NCBI GenBank assembly: GCA_003281605.1
Contig: QCBM01000001.1
Location: 310,001-374,000 of the forward strand
DNA from: Prochlorococcus sp. AG-347-I06
GTDB lineage: Bacteria > Cyanobacteriota > Cyanobacteriia > PCC-6307 > Cyanobiaceae
Direction: 5' to 3'
Length of the DNA stretch: 64,000 bases
Made by a program: the position numbers and the translations under genes. This document shows, one piece after another, positions 55,717 through 64,000 of the stretch (within the stretch, counting starts at the first letter, position 1; every line of letters begins with the position of its first letter). The notes under the pieces were generated by a model. It saw only the letters and a list, made by a program, of their open reading frames with translations, made no database searches and was not told where the DNA came from.

Positions 55717-55764
55717 ATCGAGGTATTTAATAAGTTAAAATTAAGACAGTATCAAAATATTATT

Positions 55765-56199
55765 ATGTCCTTACTTCGGGGCAAAAATATTTTAAAAAAA
55801 ATTTTTAGAAGACCTGATATTAACTGGGCAAACTTTGAATTCGAATCATCTTTACAGTTAAATGATTTTGTAGATAAATTATTAGAACCTATTGAAAATT
55901 CTGAATCAATCTATCTTATAAAACTTGGTTTACATGAAGCTTTAGTTAACGCAGTAAAACATGGAAATAAATTAGATCCTAAAAAAAATATTAGAGTAAG
56001 AAGAATAATTACTCCTAATTGGTGTGTTTGGCAAATTCAAGATCAAGGTAATGGACTAGAAATAAAAAAAAGAGACTATAAATTACCAAAAAAAATAAGT
56101 AGTGTAAGTGGTCGTGGCCTTTACATTATTAATGAATGTTTTGATGATATTAGATGGAGTAGTAAAGGTAATAGGCTTCAGTTAGCTTTAAAAAGATGA
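55765..56199 (+). CDS. Anti-sigma regulatory factor, RsbW-like serine kinase
   Basis: A 144-residue HATPase_c protein. N-box LHEALVNAVKHGN (E58, N62), G1 box DQGNG (93-97) and G2 GRGL (117-120). This is the RsbW/SpoIIAB type that phosphorylates STAS antagonists and binds a sigma factor. The target is unknown; the STAS gene at 31442 is a candidate antagonist. Its stop overlaps the convergent 56178 gene by about 22 bases. Confidence 0.85.
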   Translation: MSLLRGKNILKKIFRRPDINWANFEFESSLQLNDFVDKLLEPIENSESIYLIKLGLHEALVNAVKHGNKLDPKKNIRVRRIITPNWCVWQIQDQGNGLEIKKRDYKLPKKISSVSGRGLYIINECFDDIRWSSKGNRLQLALKR

Positions 56200-56441
56200 T
56201 TTTTACTAGGGCATGGTTGATCTACGTTAATTTCTTTTAACCATTTAATACTTTCTTCTATATACTCAACAGTTTCCTTTTCATTACAAGAAATAATTAA
56301 ATGACATAATCCAGCCGAAATTAATTCTGCAGATCTTTTATATTTATTTCCTTTATCTTTATGCCAATTAGAATGATCAATTTTTAATTTTTCATTAAGA
56401 CTTTGAACAAGCTGAATAGTATCTTTATCCCAATAGGTCAT
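56178..56441 (-). CDS. Small conserved-looking hypothetical
   Basis: An 87-residue soluble protein with a helical pattern (TIQLVQSLNEKL, SAELISAGLCHLIIS, VEYIEESIKWLKE) and three cysteines. Likely a compact three-helix protein. Lies between the convergent kinase gene and the same-strand methyltransferase (12 bases downstream). Function unknown. Confidence 0.65.
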   Translation of the reverse strand: MTYWDKDTIQLVQSLNEKLKIDHSNWHKDKGNKYKRSAELISAGLCHLIISCNEKETVEYIEESIKWLKEINVDQPCPSKNHLFKAN

Positions 56442-56453
56442 AGAATTTTTTAT

Positions 56454-57509
56454 TTACTTTACAGCAGACCATACTTTGGTCATAAAAAAGGAATTTGATT
56501 TTACATCTTTAAAACCTATTTCTTCTATTTTAGAATCTATATCCTCTTTTATGTAATCAAAATAAAAAGGCTCATGAAAAGATTTATAGAAGTTTTCCAT
56601 TACCGATGTAAAAGCAGGTGAATCACTTATTTGAATTGAATCGGCTAATACTAATATCCCCCCAGGCTCAAGAACTCTAAAAAATTCATTTAATACCTTT
56701 GCTCTAATTGTTCTAGGTAATTCATGAAATAAGTAAACACAAGAAATACATTGAAAACTATCATTTTCAAAAGGTAATTCTTCAGCATTACCTTTTATTA
56801 ATTCAATTAAATCTCCATCTAAATCTGAAATATATCTACTTGCCTCTTTTAAATATGAATCAGATAAATCGATTCCTGTAATTTTTTCCTTAGCAAATGC
56901 GGCCCTTAATTGTTTTAATGTTCTTCCTGATCCTGTAGCTACATCAAGTATTTTTATAGAGCTTTTTTTTCTATCACTAAAATTTTTAAGTCCTTCTTTT
57001 ATAGGCTTAATTATTCTTCTCCTCATTGAGTCAGCACTTCCATTGAAAAGTATCTCTACTTGTAGGTCATAAATGCTAGCTGAAAAATCTGATAAATAAC
57101 CATCTGTTTGATGATGAAAATTCCTCAAGTAATATTGAGGATAATTATCTTTATCAATTGATTTTGGTAGATCATCATAGTTTTGTTTTCTGCGTCTATC
57201 CCAAGTATTAGGCATATCGAGCCAAATTTTAGGATATTGAGTTAGATATCTAAGCCATGGCTCGTCAAACAATAATTTTTTTGGATATATATTTTTTTCT
57301 GCATCATTCCAATCTTCTTCTCTTAAAATATCCATTGAATTTTGGATTTGCATTAGTAGATCCTTATCTATATCAAAATTTTCAAGCCTCGAATCGGGAA
57401 GAATAAAATTCATTAATCTTGAACTAATCTGCTTGTGAGCGAAACCTGCAATGCTTTTACTTTGTTGTAGCGTTTTATATGCAATTTTTGAAATAGATTC
57501 CCTAGCCAT
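56454..57509 (-). CDS. SAM-dependent methyltransferase
   Basis: A 351-residue protein. A cyanobacterial N-terminal domain (about 1-160) precedes a class I methyltransferase fold: ILDVATGSGRTLKQL (motif I), ITGIDLSDSYL (motif II) and VLEPGGILVLADSI (motif IV region). Homologues are usually annotated only as UbiE/COQ5- or Methyltransf_11-type. Substrate unknown. Not part of glnA's transcript because a terminator lies between. Confidence 0.85.
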   Translation of the reverse strand: MARESISKIAYKTLQQSKSIAGFAHKQISSRLMNFILPDSRLENFDIDKDLLMQIQNSMDILREEDWNDAEKNIYPKKLLFDEPWLRYLTQYPKIWLDMPNTWDRRRKQNYDDLPKSIDKDNYPQYYLRNFHHQTDGYLSDFSASIYDLQVEILFNGSADSMRRRIIKPIKEGLKNFSDRKKSSIKILDVATGSGRTLKQLRAAFAKEKITGIDLSDSYLKEASRYISDLDGDLIELIKGNAEELPFENDSFQCISCVYLFHELPRTIRAKVLNEFFRVLEPGGILVLADSIQISDSPAFTSVMENFYKSFHEPFYFDYIKEDIDSKIEEIGFKDVKSNSFFMTKVWSAVK

Positions 57510-57545
57510 TTTTCAATTTATATATATATATTCCAACAAAAAAAA

Positions 57546-57586
57546 AATCAATTTGAGAATATTTTGTGATATTTCTCAAATTGATT
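57546..57586 (-). terminator. Rho-independent terminator of glnA
   Basis: A perfect 14-bp inverted repeat (57546-57559 with 57573-57586, AATCAATTTGAGAA / TTCTCAAATTGATT), 13-base loop, followed in the glnA direction by a run of ten T on the minus strand (57547-57538, overlapping the stem foot). It stands 25 bases past the glnA stop. Confidence 0.8.
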
Positions 57587-57611
57587 AATTTAAACTAATA
57601 AGTTCTTATAA

Positions 57612-59033
57612 TTATGCATCGTAATACATGAAGAATTCATGTGGATGAGGCCTTTGTCTTAGTTGTTGTACCTCTTCGTATTTTATATCGATAAAGTTAT
57701 CAATAAAGTCTTCAGTAAATACTCCGCCAGCTAATAAATAATCCTTATCTGCTTTTAGTGCATTAAGTGAGTCATTTAGAGATGAAGGTACTGTATCAAT
57801 TTTTGCAAGTTCATCCGCTGGAAGTTCAAATAAATCTACATCTACTCCATCACCTGGATCAATTTGATTTTTAATTCCATCAATACCAGCAAGCATCATT
57901 ACAGAGAATGCTAAGTAAGGATTTGCAAGTGCGTCACCAGATCTGAATTCTAATCTTTTAGCTTTAGGGCTTGGACCTGTTAAAGGTATTCTTACTGCAG
58001 CTGATCTATTACCCTCAGAGTAAACTAAATTGACAGGTGCTTCGAATCCTGGAACCAATCTTTTATAACTATTTGTGGTTGGGTTAGTAAATGCTAAGAA
58101 TGATGGAGCATGCTTAAGTATGCCTCCGATATACCATCTTGCAGTTTGAGATAAATTTGCATATGCTCCTTCTCCAAAAAATAGTGGCTGACCACTCTTC
58201 CATAAACTTTGGTGAACATGCATTCCAGTTCCATTATCGTTAAATACAGGCTTGGGCATAAACGTTGCGGTTTTCCCATATTTTTTAGCAACATTCCTGA
58301 CAACGTATTTATAAGTCATTACGTTATCAGCAGAATTTATTAATGAATCGAATTTCATTCCAAGCTCGTGTTGACCGGCACCAGCAACTTCATGGTGATG
58401 CTTTTCGGTAGGTATGCCTAATTCACCCATTAAAAGTAGCATTTCAGATCTGATGTCTTGCGCAGTATCATTTGGAGAAACTGGAAAATAACCTTCTTTG
58501 TATTGGATCTTGTATCCTAAATTTCCACCTTCTTCAATTCTTCCTGTATTCCATGGAGCTTCAATTGTATCTACACTGTAAAAGCAAGAACCTTCTTTTG
58601 AGTCGTATCTCACGTCATCAAATAAGAAGAATTCTGGTTCAGGTCCAAAAAATGCTGTATCAGCAATCCCAGTAGATTCTAAGTATTTTAAAGCCTTTTG
58701 AGCTAAAGATCTTGGACATCTATCATAGGGCTCTCCACTTCTAGGCTCTTGGATAGAGCAAATCATACTTAGAGTTTTATGTTTGTAAAAAGGATCTATC
58801 CATGCTGTACTTGCATCGGGAACCATTGACATATCCGAGGCATTAATTGCTTTCCAACCTCTTATTGATGAACCATCAAATGCTAGACCTTCTGTAAATG
58901 AATCCTCTTCTATCATGTCTGATGTAAGAGTTAAATGTTGCCATTTACCATGGATGTCTGTGAATTTTAAATCGATGAGTTCAATTCCTTCATCTTTAAT
59001 TTGACTTAAAACATCTTGTGGAGACTTAGACAT
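57612..59033 (-). CDS. glnA: Glutamine synthetase type I GlnA
   Basis: 473 residues from the ATG at 59033 ([16 protein letters not shown]), the standard GSI length. An open frame reaches 59090 but would start inside the NtcA site and promoter, so it is rejected. Motifs: [33 protein letters not shown], the ATP site and NRSAAVRIP. Assimilates ammonia, including that from urea, into glutamine. Confidence 0.98.
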   Translation of the reverse strand: MSKSPQDVLSQIKDEGIELIDLKFTDIHGKWQHLTLTSDMIEEDSFTEGLAFDGSSIRGWKAINASDMSMVPDASTAWIDPFYKHKTLSMICSIQEPRSGEPYDRCPRSLAQKALKYLESTGIADTAFFGPEPEFFLFDDVRYDSKEGSCFYSVDTIEAPWNTGRIEEGGNLGYKIQYKEGYFPVSPNDTAQDIRSEMLLLMGELGIPTEKHHHEVAGAGQHELGMKFDSLINSADNVMTYKYVVRNVAKKYGKTATFMPKPVFNDNGTGMHVHQSLWKSGQPLFFGEGAYANLSQTARWYIGGILKHAPSFLAFTNPTTNSYKRLVPGFEAPVNLVYSEGNRSAAVRIPLTGPSPKAKRLEFRSGDALANPYLAFSVMMLAGIDGIKNQIDPGDGVDVDLFELPADELAKIDTVPSSLNDSLNALKADKDYLLAGGVFTEDFIDNFIDIKYEEVQQLRQRPHPHEFFMYYDA

Positions 59034-59055
59034 AACTTTTGAGATACCTTCTATG

Positions 59056-59097
59056 AAATTAATAACTTGATGATTCTTATTATGTATCAAACGTAAC
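59056..59097 (-). promoter_or_regulatory. NtcA-activated promoter of glnA
   Basis: On the minus strand GTTACGTTTGATAC (59097-59084), 22 bases, then TAATTT (59061-59056), a TAnnnT -10 box, placing transcription start near 59050. It shares the core GTTACGnnTGATAC and spacing with urtA. It also settles the glnA start codon at 59033. Confidence 0.78.
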
Positions 59098-59192
59098 TTT
59101 TTTCAACACTTGATGTCTTCTTTGAGTGTTTCAAGTCAAAACTTTAATAATTATTTACTTAATTATTTAAATTGAATTAATTTCTATAAAAA

Positions 59193-59215
59193 AATATCGC
59201 TTAAGCGACGATATT
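59193..59215. promoter_or_regulatory. Nested palindrome in the leader of the class V aminotransferase gene
   Basis: A perfect 12-base palindrome TCGCTTAAGCGA (59197-59208) sits inside the inverted repeat AATATCG ... CGATATT (59193-59199 with 59209-59215). The two pairings are mutually exclusive, so it could be an operator or an alternative RNA structure. It is 33 bases before the TTG start at 59248. Confidence 0.4.
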
Positions 59216-59247
59216 AGTTTAATTTAAAAGTAATTGAATGTAATTCT

Positions 59248-60432
59248 TTGACAGAGGCAAAACTTTTTCCAGCTTTAAATAAAGAGAATTTATCTCATTT
59301 TTCAAAGACTTATGTTCCCTCTAGACTTTTATTAGGACCTGGACCTTCAAATGCACATCCAGAAGTCTTAAGCGCTCTTTCTTTAAATCCTATTGGTCAT
59401 TTAGATGAGGCATATATCTCATTGATGTCTGACGTTCAGCAACTTTTAAGGTATACCTGGCAGTGTAATAATCGTCTTACACTCCCAATGAGCGGCACTG
59501 GTAGTGCAGCGATGGAAGCTTCAATAGCTAATTTTATTGAAGAAGGCGAAAAAATTCTTATTGCTAAAAAAGGATATTTTGGAGATAGATTAGTCGATAT
59601 GGCAACTAGATACAAAGCTCAAGTTTCCTTTATTGAAAAACCATGGGGTGAAGCTTTTACTTATGAGGAAATTAAGTATGAAATAGAGACTAAAAAACCC
59701 GCTATTTTTGCTATTGTCCATGCTGAAACATCAAGTGGTGTTTTACAACCTCTTGATGGTATTGGTGATATTTGTAGAAAAAATAATTGCTTGTTTTTAG
59801 TTGATGCTGTTACTTCACTAGGTGCTTTAGAATTATTGATAGACGAATGGAAAATTGATCTAGCATACAGTTGTAGTCAAAAGGGATTAAGTTGTCCCCC
59901 TGGATTAAGTCCTTTTACAATGAATAAAAGAGCTGAAGAAAAACTAGGCTCAAGAAAATCAAAAGTACCTAACTGGTATTTAGATTTATCTCTATTAAAT
60001 AAGTATTGGGGTTCAGATCGTGTTTACCATCATACTGCTCCAGTAAACATGAATTTTGCGATTCGTGAAGGTTTACGATTAATTGCGAATGAGGGTTTAG
60101 AAAATGTTTGGAATAGGCATAATTCTAATGCAAAGAAATTGTGGAATGGCTTAGAAAGTCTTGGAATGGAATTACATGTATCAGAGGATTATAGATTGCC
60201 AACTTTAACCACAGTTAAAATACCTCCAGCAGTTGATGGGGATGGTTTTAGAAATCATCTCTTAAGAAACTTTGGCATTGAGATAGGAAATGGACTTGGA
60301 GAATTATCCGGAAAGGTCTGGCGTGTAGGGCTAATGGGTTTTAATTCATGTGAGGAGAATGTTGATAGATTATTAAACCTATTTGACACCGAGCTAAAGA
60401 AATTTTCTATTTTTGAGTCCTCAACTTTTTGA
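59248..60432 (+). CDS. Class V aminotransferase (serine/alanine-glyoxylate type)
   Basis: A 394-residue PLP enzyme. LLGPGPSNAHPEVLSAL at the N-terminus, VDAVTSLGAL with the PLP aspartate, and the Schiff-base lysine in CSQKGLSCPPG. This group makes glycine and removes photorespiratory glyoxylate. TTG start, the only option near the conserved N-terminus. The 3' end overlaps tadA by 26 bases. Confidence 0.92.
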   Translation: MTEAKLFPALNKENLSHFSKTYVPSRLLLGPGPSNAHPEVLSALSLNPIGHLDEAYISLMSDVQQLLRYTWQCNNRLTLPMSGTGSAAMEASIANFIEEGEKILIAKKGYFGDRLVDMATRYKAQVSFIEKPWGEAFTYEEIKYEIETKKPAIFAIVHAETSSGVLQPLDGIGDICRKNNCLFLVDAVTSLGALELLIDEWKIDLAYSCSQKGLSCPPGLSPFTMNKRAEEKLGSRKSKVPNWYLDLSLLNKYWGSDRVYHHTAPVNMNFAIREGLRLIANEGLENVWNRHNSNAKKLWNGLESLGMELHVSEDYRLPTLTTVKIPPAVDGDGFRNHLLRNFGIEIGNGLGELSGKVWRVGLMGFNSCEENVDRLLNLFDTELKKFSIFESSTF

Positions 60433-60922
60433 ACCAAATCTGTAAAATTTGACTGCATTCATCTTCCAGGATACCTCCAATTATTTCCATTTTGTGATGA
60501 GCACTTTCATGTTTTGATAGGTCAATTGAACCACCCAATCCACCTCTTTTCTTGTCGTAAGCCCCGAAAATTACTTTACCCATCCGTGCTTGTATAAGTG
60601 CAGAGGAACACATAGTACAAGGTTCTAAATTTGTGATAATAGTACATTCATTAAATCTCCAATCATTTTTTATTAGAGATGCCTGCCTAAGTGCCATTAT
60701 CTCAGCATGACCTAATGGGTCTTTATCTATGTTTCTTCTGTTGACCCCTCTCCCGATACATCTTCCTCTCTCATCTAAAATTATTGAACAGATTGGTAGC
60801 TCAACTTTACCAATTTCTTTAGATCTTCTTAATATCGAATTCATCCATAAAGTATATTTTGAATTATTTGCTTGTTGTTGTTGTTCTTCATTACTATTTC
60901 CATTTTCAAAAATATATCTCAT
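60407..60922 (-). CDS. tadA: tRNA-specific adenosine deaminase TadA
   Basis: A 171-residue zinc deaminase converting wobble A34 to inosine in tRNA-Arg. Zinc/catalytic motif HAEIMAL (His and Glu) and PCTMCSSAL (two Cys). N-terminal Gln-rich extension of about 20 residues. Convergent overlap with the aminotransferase gene. Confidence 0.95.
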   Translation of the reverse strand: MRYIFENGNSNEEQQQQANNSKYTLWMNSILRRSKEIGKVELPICSIILDERGRCIGRGVNRRNIDKDPLGHAEIMALRQASLIKNDWRFNECTIITNLEPCTMCSSALIQARMGKVIFGAYDKKRGGLGGSIDLSKHESAHHKMEIIGGILEDECSQILQIWFKKLRTQK

Positions 60923-60965
60923 TTACCAAGATTGAGAATAGAATTATTAATAGATATCTTATCTG

Positions 60966-62351
60966 ATGGCTGAAGATTTAATTAATAATAAAGATATATA
61001 TTTCCCCTCAAATTTAGGGACTAATGACAAATTGATTACTCTTCTGAATAGAGCAAGTCAAACTCTTTGTGACTGGTTCTCTAAAGCTGATAAAAATGGT
61101 CCTTTACCTTTTGATGAGAGTTTCAATTGTATTATGCCTTCGGAAGATGGTAACTCTGAGGAAGTTTTATTTTCTGAGATTGAATCTCTTTTGAATAATT
61201 CATTTAATCCCGTTCATCCTGGCTCACTAGCTCACCTTGATCCCCCACCTTTAATTTTCTCTATTTTGGGAGATTTAATTGCTGCTGGTTTAAATAATAA
61301 TCTTCTCGCTTACGAGTTATCACCAAGTGTAACCTTGCTAGAGGAATCATTATGCAAATGGTTTGCAAAGAAAATAGGGTTTAATGATTTCTCAGGAGGT
61401 ATAGCTGCTAGCGGAGGTACATTAAGTAATCTAAATGCACTTATTGCTGCTAGAAATAATGCTGGATTAGGTACGAATCCTAATTCTGTATTACTTGTTA
61501 GTGAAGATGCTCATTCTTCTTTCGTTAAATGTATAAGAGTAATGGGTCTTGATACTAGGAATCTTGTCAGGGTTAAAACTGATAATCAAGGTCGAATGGA
61601 TATAAAAGATCTGAGAAATTCCTTAGATAAATGTTCATTAGAAAATAAAAAAATATTTGCTATCGTTGCCACCCTTGGAACAACTGTACGAGGAGCCATT
61701 GATCCTGTTAAAGAAATAAGTGAAATCTGTAAACAAAGAAATATATGGTTACATATTGATGGTTCAATTGGAGGGATTTTTGCTATAACTTCTATTCCAA
61801 TAGAAGGTCTAAATAATATTAATCAGGCTAATTCGATAACGATAAATCCACAAAAAATTATTGGCATTACCAAGACTTCATCTTTATTATTGGTTTCAAA
61901 TATGAGTACTTTAGAAAATACTTTTAATACTGGACTACCATATATATCATCTAAAGAAAATATTATAAATAGAGGAGAAATAGGCATACAAGGTTCTAGA
62001 CCTGCAGAGGTTATCAAATTATGGCTTGGGTTACGTTTTTTAGGCCTCAAAGGAATAGAAAATATATTAAGATCATCAATTAAAAGAAAGGAATTTTTTG
62101 TAAAAAATATTAGTAAAAATAAATTTGATATATATTCAGGTCCTCTTCATATTGTTTCATTCTTACCAAATAAACTTGAGCCAAAAGACTCTGATGCATG
62201 GACTCAAACTAAAGTAAATGAACTAATTAACAATAATTTTATGCTTTCTAGACCAAAATTTAAAGGTAAATATTTTTTACGAGTTGTCATGGGAAATTAC
62301 AATACAAAGGATTCTCATATTGAAGAACTTTTGAGACTTCTCGATGCTTAA
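60966..62351 (+). CDS. PLP-dependent group II decarboxylase-like protein
   Basis: A 461-residue protein. ASGGTLSNLNALIAARN, the PLP aspartate in LHIDGSIGG, and the Schiff-base lysine in NPQKIIGIT, where most relatives have DPHK. Closest in pattern to L-2,4-diaminobutyrate or aromatic L-amino-acid decarboxylases, but no neighbouring gene suggests a substrate. The NPQK variation also occurs in some cyanobacterial members as I recall, so it need not mean inactivity. Confidence 0.87.
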   Translation: MAEDLINNKDIYFPSNLGTNDKLITLLNRASQTLCDWFSKADKNGPLPFDESFNCIMPSEDGNSEEVLFSEIESLLNNSFNPVHPGSLAHLDPPPLIFSILGDLIAAGLNNNLLAYELSPSVTLLEESLCKWFAKKIGFNDFSGGIAASGGTLSNLNALIAARNNAGLGTNPNSVLLVSEDAHSSFVKCIRVMGLDTRNLVRVKTDNQGRMDIKDLRNSLDKCSLENKKIFAIVATLGTTVRGAIDPVKEISEICKQRNIWLHIDGSIGGIFAITSIPIEGLNNINQANSITINPQKIIGITKTSSLLLVSNMSTLENTFNTGLPYISSKENIINRGEIGIQGSRPAEVIKLWLGLRFLGLKGIENILRSSIKRKEFFVKNISKNKFDIYSGPLHIVSFLPNKLEPKDSDAWTQTKVNELINNNFMLSRPKFKGKYFLRVVMGNYNTKDSHIEELLRLLDA

Positions 62352-62354
62352 CTA

Positions 62355-62492
62355 ATGAATATGGGAAGACCAAAAATTATTGCAATAATAACAGGGTTTA
62401 TCTCTATAGCTATTTGCATTGCTTATTTACTTTTAATAACTATCTTTGATTTCAGAACTTATCTAAATGATCAATTATCCAATATTAATTAG
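62355..62492 (+). CDS. 45-residue single-span membrane protein
   Basis: ATG-started, 3 bases after the decarboxylase stop. Basic start (MNMGRPK), a helix of about 25 residues (IIAIITGFISIAICIAYLLLITIF) and a short polar tail. The architecture is common among small cyanobacterial proteins. 3' overlap with the convergent GTPase gene of 8 bases. Confidence 0.6.
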   Translation: MNMGRPKIIAIITGFISIAICIAYLLLITIFDFRTYLNDQLSNIN

Positions 62493-63984
62493 TAAATGGA
62501 GGTAAAGTTTTATTTGATTTAAAATATTTTTTCATTTCAATTTTTGAAATAGCTTCTTTTAAGAAATTTTTTAAAATATCCTCTCTTTTACTTATTCTAT
62601 AGATCTTATCTACTACTTCTTGTATTCCTCCGTCTCCCCAATCTTGACCATTTTTAAAATATTCAATCAAACTTAGTCCTACTATTCTTATTAACCAGCC
62701 TGATGTAACTGATTGTATAGATTTAGATACTATTATTTTAGTCAAGCTTGTAGCTAAAGCAGGAGAAAGAATGGCGAGCCCCCCTTTTAGTATTCCTTGT
62801 TTAGCCAATGCGCTTAGCAATGAAGTCGCCAAATCTTTTGCATCTTTTTTTGTAAGCTTTATTTCATATATTTTTGATAACTCCATTATCATTTGAAGGT
62901 TTACGGAGGTAGTAGTAAGAAAATCAACAGCTGGTAGTGGATTAACTAGTATTACTCCTCCTGTTATCCACATATATTTATTAATCACTTTATTTGACAT
63001 TAAATATCTTTGTTCTTGTACGAAATTTTTACTTTTAATACCTAACTTATTTGAGCGAAAAAGAATATTATCCGCCAATAATTCTTCTCCATTATTATCT
63101 AGGGTTTCAATTATTTCTCTAAATAAACTTCCTACCTCTGGAAATAAATTTAAAGAATCTGATTTTGTATAGGGAGATTTTTTAGCGACTGCAATTGTTT
63201 GAACCACTGAAATTTTATTTTTTCTAGCGGAAGTTATAGAAATTATATTTTCTTTGATAAGGTTATTTTCATCTCTAGACCTCAAATCACATTTATTTAG
63301 AACTATTATTATTTTTTTCCTCAATTTTATTAATTCTTTAATTAAATAGTATTCGTATTTATTTATGTCCTGATCTAACACAAAAAGAACTAAGTCAGAA
63401 TTTGATGCTTGCATAATTGTTGCTTTTTCTCTTTCTTCTCCTAATTTAGATGGTTCGAATAAACCCGGAGTATCAACTATATTAATGTTTCTTTTTAAAA
63501 TTGGTATGCGTATTTTATAGCTATTAATTTGCTTAGTTGTACCTATTTTTGCAGAGGTTTGTCCGACAATATTTTTCAATAAGGATCTTGCTATAGATGT
63601 TTTTCCTGAGGAACCTGCTCCAAAAAGAGTAACTTTATAATCTCCTGTTTTTAATTGGGACTCTAGTTTATTTTTTTGGTAATTTAACAATTCAACTTTA
63701 ACTTTATCTCTAATTTTTTTGTTAATTTTCTCGACTCCTTCCAAACTTATCTTGGCAGCACCATATGTATTTTTGAATGAAAGTGTATTTTTTTTATTTT
63801 TATATATAACTTTATAAACTATTTTTTTAAATAATTTTTTATCAATATTATAAAAAGTATAAATAATTATAATTAAAAATAAAAGAGTATAAATATTTAC
63901 TATTCTTACAAATATATAAAATAAAAAATAAAGAAATAATATCAATACTAGATACTTTATATAGTTAAATTTCAAGTAATTCAT
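62485..63984 (-). CDS. Membrane-anchored GTPase with C-terminal DUF697-like domain
   Basis: A 499-residue protein. Two N-terminal hydrophobic helices (about 8-42), then a GTPase domain: P-loop GAGSSGKTS (122-130), DTPGLFE (G3) and NKCDL (G4). Residues about 330-460 form a hydrophobic, DUF697-like region. Such proteins are linked to YcjF/Era-type GTPases; a role in membrane or envelope stress is plausible but unproven. The start is 16 bases from the window end. Confidence 0.85.
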   Translation of the reverse strand: MNYLKFNYIKYLVLILFLYFLFYIFVRIVNIYTLLFLIIIIYTFYNIDKKLFKKIVYKVIYKNKKNTLSFKNTYGAAKISLEGVEKINKKIRDKVKVELLNYQKNKLESQLKTGDYKVTLFGAGSSGKTSIARSLLKNIVGQTSAKIGTTKQINSYKIRIPILKRNINIVDTPGLFEPSKLGEEREKATIMQASNSDLVLFVLDQDINKYEYYLIKELIKLRKKIIIVLNKCDLRSRDENNLIKENIISITSARKNKISVVQTIAVAKKSPYTKSDSLNLFPEVGSLFREIIETLDNNGEELLADNILFRSNKLGIKSKNFVQEQRYLMSNKVINKYMWITGGVILVNPLPAVDFLTTTSVNLQMIMELSKIYEIKLTKKDAKDLATSLLSALAKQGILKGGLAILSPALATSLTKIIVSKSIQSVTSGWLIRIVGLSLIEYFKNGQDWGDGGIQEVVDKIYRISKREDILKNFLKEAISKIEMKKYFKSNKTLPPFTN

Positions 63985-64000
63985 TTTATCAATTATTTTT

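Noticed and set aside
1-64000. CRISPR array, insertion sequence, prophage or toxin-antitoxin pair
   Set aside because: No regularly spaced repeats, transposase or integrase motifs, phage structural genes or recognisable toxin-antitoxin families were seen.

Overview
The window reads as chromosome of a high-light-adapted Prochlorococcus-type marine picocyanobacterium. Evidence: very AT-rich DNA with short spacers; cyanobacterial markers (GUN4, Psb28, a PAM68-like factor, DUF1830, DUF1816, DUF3288 and DUF3082 proteins, UrtABCDE, a glucosylglycerate gene cluster); and many 30-60 residue membrane proteins. I saw no insertion sequence, integrase, prophage gene, CRISPR array or rRNA. One tRNA (Pro, UGG) is present. 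Strain-level assignment is inference.

Layout. 1-2.7 kb is an iron island: the 3' part of an iron-type ABC ATPase, a ferritin, a CRP-family regulator and two small cysteine-containing ORFs, with three Fur-box-like palindromes in the spacers. 2.7-8.96 kb is a variable stretch: an orphan ABC ATPase with a 33-residue membrane ORF and a pheophorbide-oxygenase-like Rieske protein, then a run of small proteins of unknown function. 8.99-19.3 kb is the urea block: urtABCDE, ureEFG and divergent ureDABC. 19.3-24.1 kb holds glucosylglycerate turnover genes: gpgS, a GH13 sugar phosphorylase, gpgP and a glycerate kinase. 24-29 kb has small membrane proteins, uppP, tRNA-Pro, msrA and an ABC exporter. 29-43.5 kb is housekeeping: trpD, carA, a STAS protein, mrnC, rlmB, gatA, dnaE, rpsO, ruvA and dnaG. 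43.5-46.2 kb has a candidate zinc metallopeptidase, SOS umuDC and rlmH. 46.6-52.3 kb has ksgA, ispE, pdhB, secD and secF. 52.4-64 kb has an AI-2E-family permease, psb28, mnmH, gun4, an RsbW-like kinase, a methyltransferase, glnA, a class V aminotransferase, tadA, a PLP decarboxylase and a membrane-anchored GTPase.

How they work together. Urea uptake, urea hydrolysis and ammonium assimilation are all here. urtA and glnA carry the same promoter architecture: GTTACGnnTGATAC, 22 bases, then a TAnnnT -10 box, which fits joint NtcA activation. A 14-bp inverted repeat between urtA and urtB would let the binding protein be made in excess over the permease. The glucosylglycerate genes form a synthesis/breakdown loop that returns glycerate to 3-phosphoglycerate.

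Most notable observations: a 40-residue Lys/Cys-rich ORF directly behind a Fur-like box and divergent from ferritin; a STAS anti-anti-sigma gene with a strong Shine-Dalgarno sequence but no ATG, GTG or TTG start, so probably an AUA or AUC start; the matched NtcA promoters; and a cluster of unrecognised mini-proteins at 8.1-9.0 kb.
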